This document shows, in pieces, positions 6,096 to 7,016 of a stretch of DNA of 7,016 nucleotides; the stretch's first letter is position 1; each line of letters starts with the position of its first letter. Origin of the DNA: Nitrosomonas sp. (GTDB taxonomy: Bacteria; Pseudomonadota; Gammaproteobacteria; Burkholderiales; Nitrosomonadaceae); assembly GCA_021774205.1 (NCBI GenBank), contig JAJFJI010000212.1, positions 1 through 7,016 on the forward strand. Direction: 5' to 3'. The notes below the pieces were generated by a model, which was not told where the DNA came from, searched no databases, and was given only the letters and a program-made list of their open reading frames with translations. Both the position numbers and the translations under genes were made by a program.

Positions 6096-6796
6096 ATACA
6101 GAAACGACTGGATTAGAGCCCAAACTGGGACACCGTATTGTTGAAGTAGCGGCAGTTGAGTTATGTAACCGGCGTTTAACCGGCTGCCATCTTCATCATT
6201 ATGTGAATCCTGAACGGGACAGTGAAGCAGGGGCATTACAGGTTCATGGATTAACTACCGAATTTTTACAGGACAAACCAAAATTTCATGAAATTGCCAA
6301 TGAGTTTCTGGAATTTATTGACGATGCGGAATTGATCATCCATAACGCACCATTTGACATGGCCTTTCTTGACCATGAATTAGGTCTGGCAAAATTAAAG
6401 CCGCTAAAAACCTACTGCTCGATGGTTTCCGATACACTCAAAATGGCTAAGGAACATCATCCTGGTAAGCGGAATAATTTGGACGCATTATGTGACCGTT
6501 ATCAGATTGATAATTCCAAGCGCACGCTACATGGCGCTTTACTGGATGCAGAATTATTGGCGGAAGTTTATCTTGCCATGACTCGCGGGCAGGAAAGCCT
6601 GTTTATTGAACTTGAAGCCACTACGGCTGAATCTGGGCAAACAGTTAATCTAGACGATTTACATCTAATTGTTTTGCCAGCCAGTGAAGAAGAATTTGAA
6701 CTTCATAGTAAGCGGTTGGAAGTAATTGATAATGAAAGTAATGGCAAGTGTTTGTGGAAACAGCTTGAGCCCCTGCCTGTGACTAATAAACGTTGA
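6077..6796 (+). CDS. dnaQ: DNA polymerase III epsilon subunit (DnaQ-type 3'-5' proofreading exonuclease)
   Basis: This 239-residue DEDDh exonuclease is expected to bind the polymerase III alpha subunit and remove mismatched 3' ends. Exo I is Asp7 and Glu9 in FLDTETTGLEP, Exo II includes Asp94 in HNAPFDMAFLDHE, and Exo III is His152 and Asp157 in LHGALLDAELLAEVY. All five catalytic residues are present. Just after the nuclease domain, QESLF (172-176) fits the QxxLF-type beta-clamp-binding motif, in the position where the Escherichia coli epsilon subunit has its clamp motif. The remaining roughly 60 residues would be the flexible tail that contacts alpha. The N-terminus begins directly at the first strand, so the ATG at 6077 is sound, although the ribosome site is weak (GGATTAG). 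It starts 14 bases after rimO and is probably cotranscribed. rnhA, a common neighbour of dnaQ elsewhere, is absent here, so a paralogue cannot be excluded. Confidence 0.9.
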   Translation: MRQIFLDTETTGLEPKLGHRIVEVAAVELCNRRLTGCHLHHYVNPERDSEAGALQVHGLTTEFLQDKPKFHEIANEFLEFIDDAELIIHNAPFDMAFLDHELGLAKLKPLKTYCSMVSDTLKMAKEHHPGKRNNLDALCDRYQIDNSKRTLHGALLDAELLAEVYLAMTRGQESLFIELEATTAESGQTVNLDDLHLIVLPASEEEFELHSKRLEVIDNESNGKCLWKQLEPLPVTNKR

Positions 6797-6936
6797 TGGT
6801 CCTATGAATTAGTAGAACTATGTGACAAATTTTCCTTGGTGTATGTGCTATGCAGGATTTAATAGGATTAACACGAGGACTTAGTTGGCATTATAATTTC
6901 TGTGTTCCTGAATCCTTAAATACTAGACTAGAAACG
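6797..6936. other. Non-coding gap between dnaQ and a convergent PEP-CTERM-like gene
   Basis: No open frame here looks like a gene and no clear rho-independent terminator is visible for either flanking gene. It holds the second copy of the dnaQ start fragment and a short tandem AGGATT repeat with a 10-base period (6854-6863 and 6864-6873). A + strand promoter-like pair, TTAACA (6868-6873) and TATAAT (6892-6897) with an 18-base spacer, points antisense into the right-edge gene. Confidence 0.5.
6820..6838 (+). repeat. Direct repeat, copy 2: non-coding partial duplicate of the dnaQ start
   Basis: Matches 18 of 19 bases of 6077-6095. The mismatch changes ATGA to ATGT, so here the ATG is followed at once by TGA and cannot encode a protein. 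Similarity may extend upstream: GAATTAG (6806-6812) parallels GGATTAG (6064-6070) at nearly the same spacing. It lies 24 bases after the dnaQ stop, which suggests a small, degraded duplication. Confidence 0.6.
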
Positions 6937-7016
6937 TCACGCAATATCCCTTCTGCGGCGCGCAGTTAATCCCAATAGGCCTAAGCAAACAAGTAGTACA
7001 GCGTATAATTCGAGCT
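6937..7016 (-). CDS. C-terminal tail of a PEP-CTERM-like sorting-signal protein (5' end outside window)
   Basis: On the - strand one frame enters from the right edge and ends at TGA (6939-6937), leaving 25 complete residues. They start LELYAVLLVC, continue LGLLGLTARRRR and end DIA. This is the layout of a PEP-CTERM signal: a short motif, a Tyr and a single hydrophobic helix with GLGLLG-like glycines, then an Arg cluster at the extreme C-terminus. Such proteins have an N-terminal signal peptide and are processed by an exosortase in Gram-negative bacteria that make exopolysaccharide. The normal VPEP box would lie right at the window edge. The partial codon ends in AG and could be Glu, but the next residue is Leu (CTC) where the second Pro of PEP is expected. 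The function of the body of the protein cannot be seen. It is convergent with dnaQ. The call rests on a short stretch, but the pattern is characteristic. Confidence 0.65.
   Translation of the reverse strand, partial: LELYAVLLVCLGLLGLTARRRRDIA

Noticed and set aside
6868..6897. TTAACA-18-TATAAT promoter-like pair on the + strand
   Set aside because: Good consensus match, but it points antisense into the PEP-CTERM-like gene, and no + strand gene follows in the window. AT-rich chance match is the simplest reading.
6953..6965. CTGCG-GCG-CGCAG hairpin as a terminator of dnaQ
   Set aside because: No T run follows, and the sequence encodes part of the Arg cluster of the PEP-CTERM-like tail on the other strand.
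1..7016. CRISPR arrays, tRNA or rRNA genes, insertion sequences, toxin-antitoxin or defence genes
   Set aside because: I looked on both strands and saw no regularly spaced repeats, no cloverleaf-like tRNA, no transposase motifs and no defence-associated domains.

Overview
The window looks like ordinary chromosome from a Gram-negative bacterium, most likely a betaproteobacterium. The reasons are the Burkholderia/Neisseria-type NAD malate dehydrogenase, a PrpB/PrpC pair of the methylcitrate pathway, proteobacterial RimO and DnaQ, and PEP-CTERM-like and RTX-like exported proteins at the two edges. The moderate-to-low GC together with these families would fit the Nitrosomonadaceae, but that is a guess from family knowledge and not a demonstrated assignment.

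Layout, left to right. (1) Positions 1-525 (+) are the C-terminal 174 residues of a large calcium-binding, probably type I-secreted protein that starts outside the window. (2) Positions 526-715 hold a hairpin terminator that can serve both strands. (3) Positions 716-3776 (-) are a compact three-gene operon read mdh -> prpB -> prpC. It has a strong sigma70-like promoter at 3897-3924. The gaps are 23 bp between mdh and prpB and a 4-bp stop/start overlap between prpB and prpC. (4) Positions 4020-4586 (-) encode a hemerythrin-fold (HHE) protein with its own Shine-Dalgarno, a likely promoter and a likely terminator. (5) Positions 4587-4721 are a divergent intergenic region containing two short perfect palindromes. 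(6) Positions 4722-6796 (+) are a likely two-gene unit, rimO then a dnaQ-type exonuclease gene, 14 bp apart. (7) Positions 6797-6936 are non-coding and contain a partial copy of the dnaQ start region. (8) Positions 6937-7016 (-) are the last residues of a protein with a PEP-CTERM-like sorting signal, entering from the right edge and convergent with dnaQ.

How the genes fit together. PrpC condenses propionyl-CoA with oxaloacetate and PrpB splits methylisocitrate into pyruvate and succinate. Malate dehydrogenase can regenerate oxaloacetate from the succinate branch, so the operon makes metabolic sense. The dehydratase/isomerase steps (PrpD, or AcnD with PrpF) and a PrpR regulator are not in this window. 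The hemerythrin protein probably has an oxygen or NO/iron-related role. RimO modifies ribosomal protein S12, and the DnaQ-like protein is a proofreading-type 3'-5' exonuclease.

I do not see a clearly new biological system. The most interesting points are the PEP-CTERM-like tail at the right edge with an altered motif, the duplicated dnaQ start fragment, the mdh-prpBC linkage, and the paired palindromes upstream of the hemerythrin and rimO genes.
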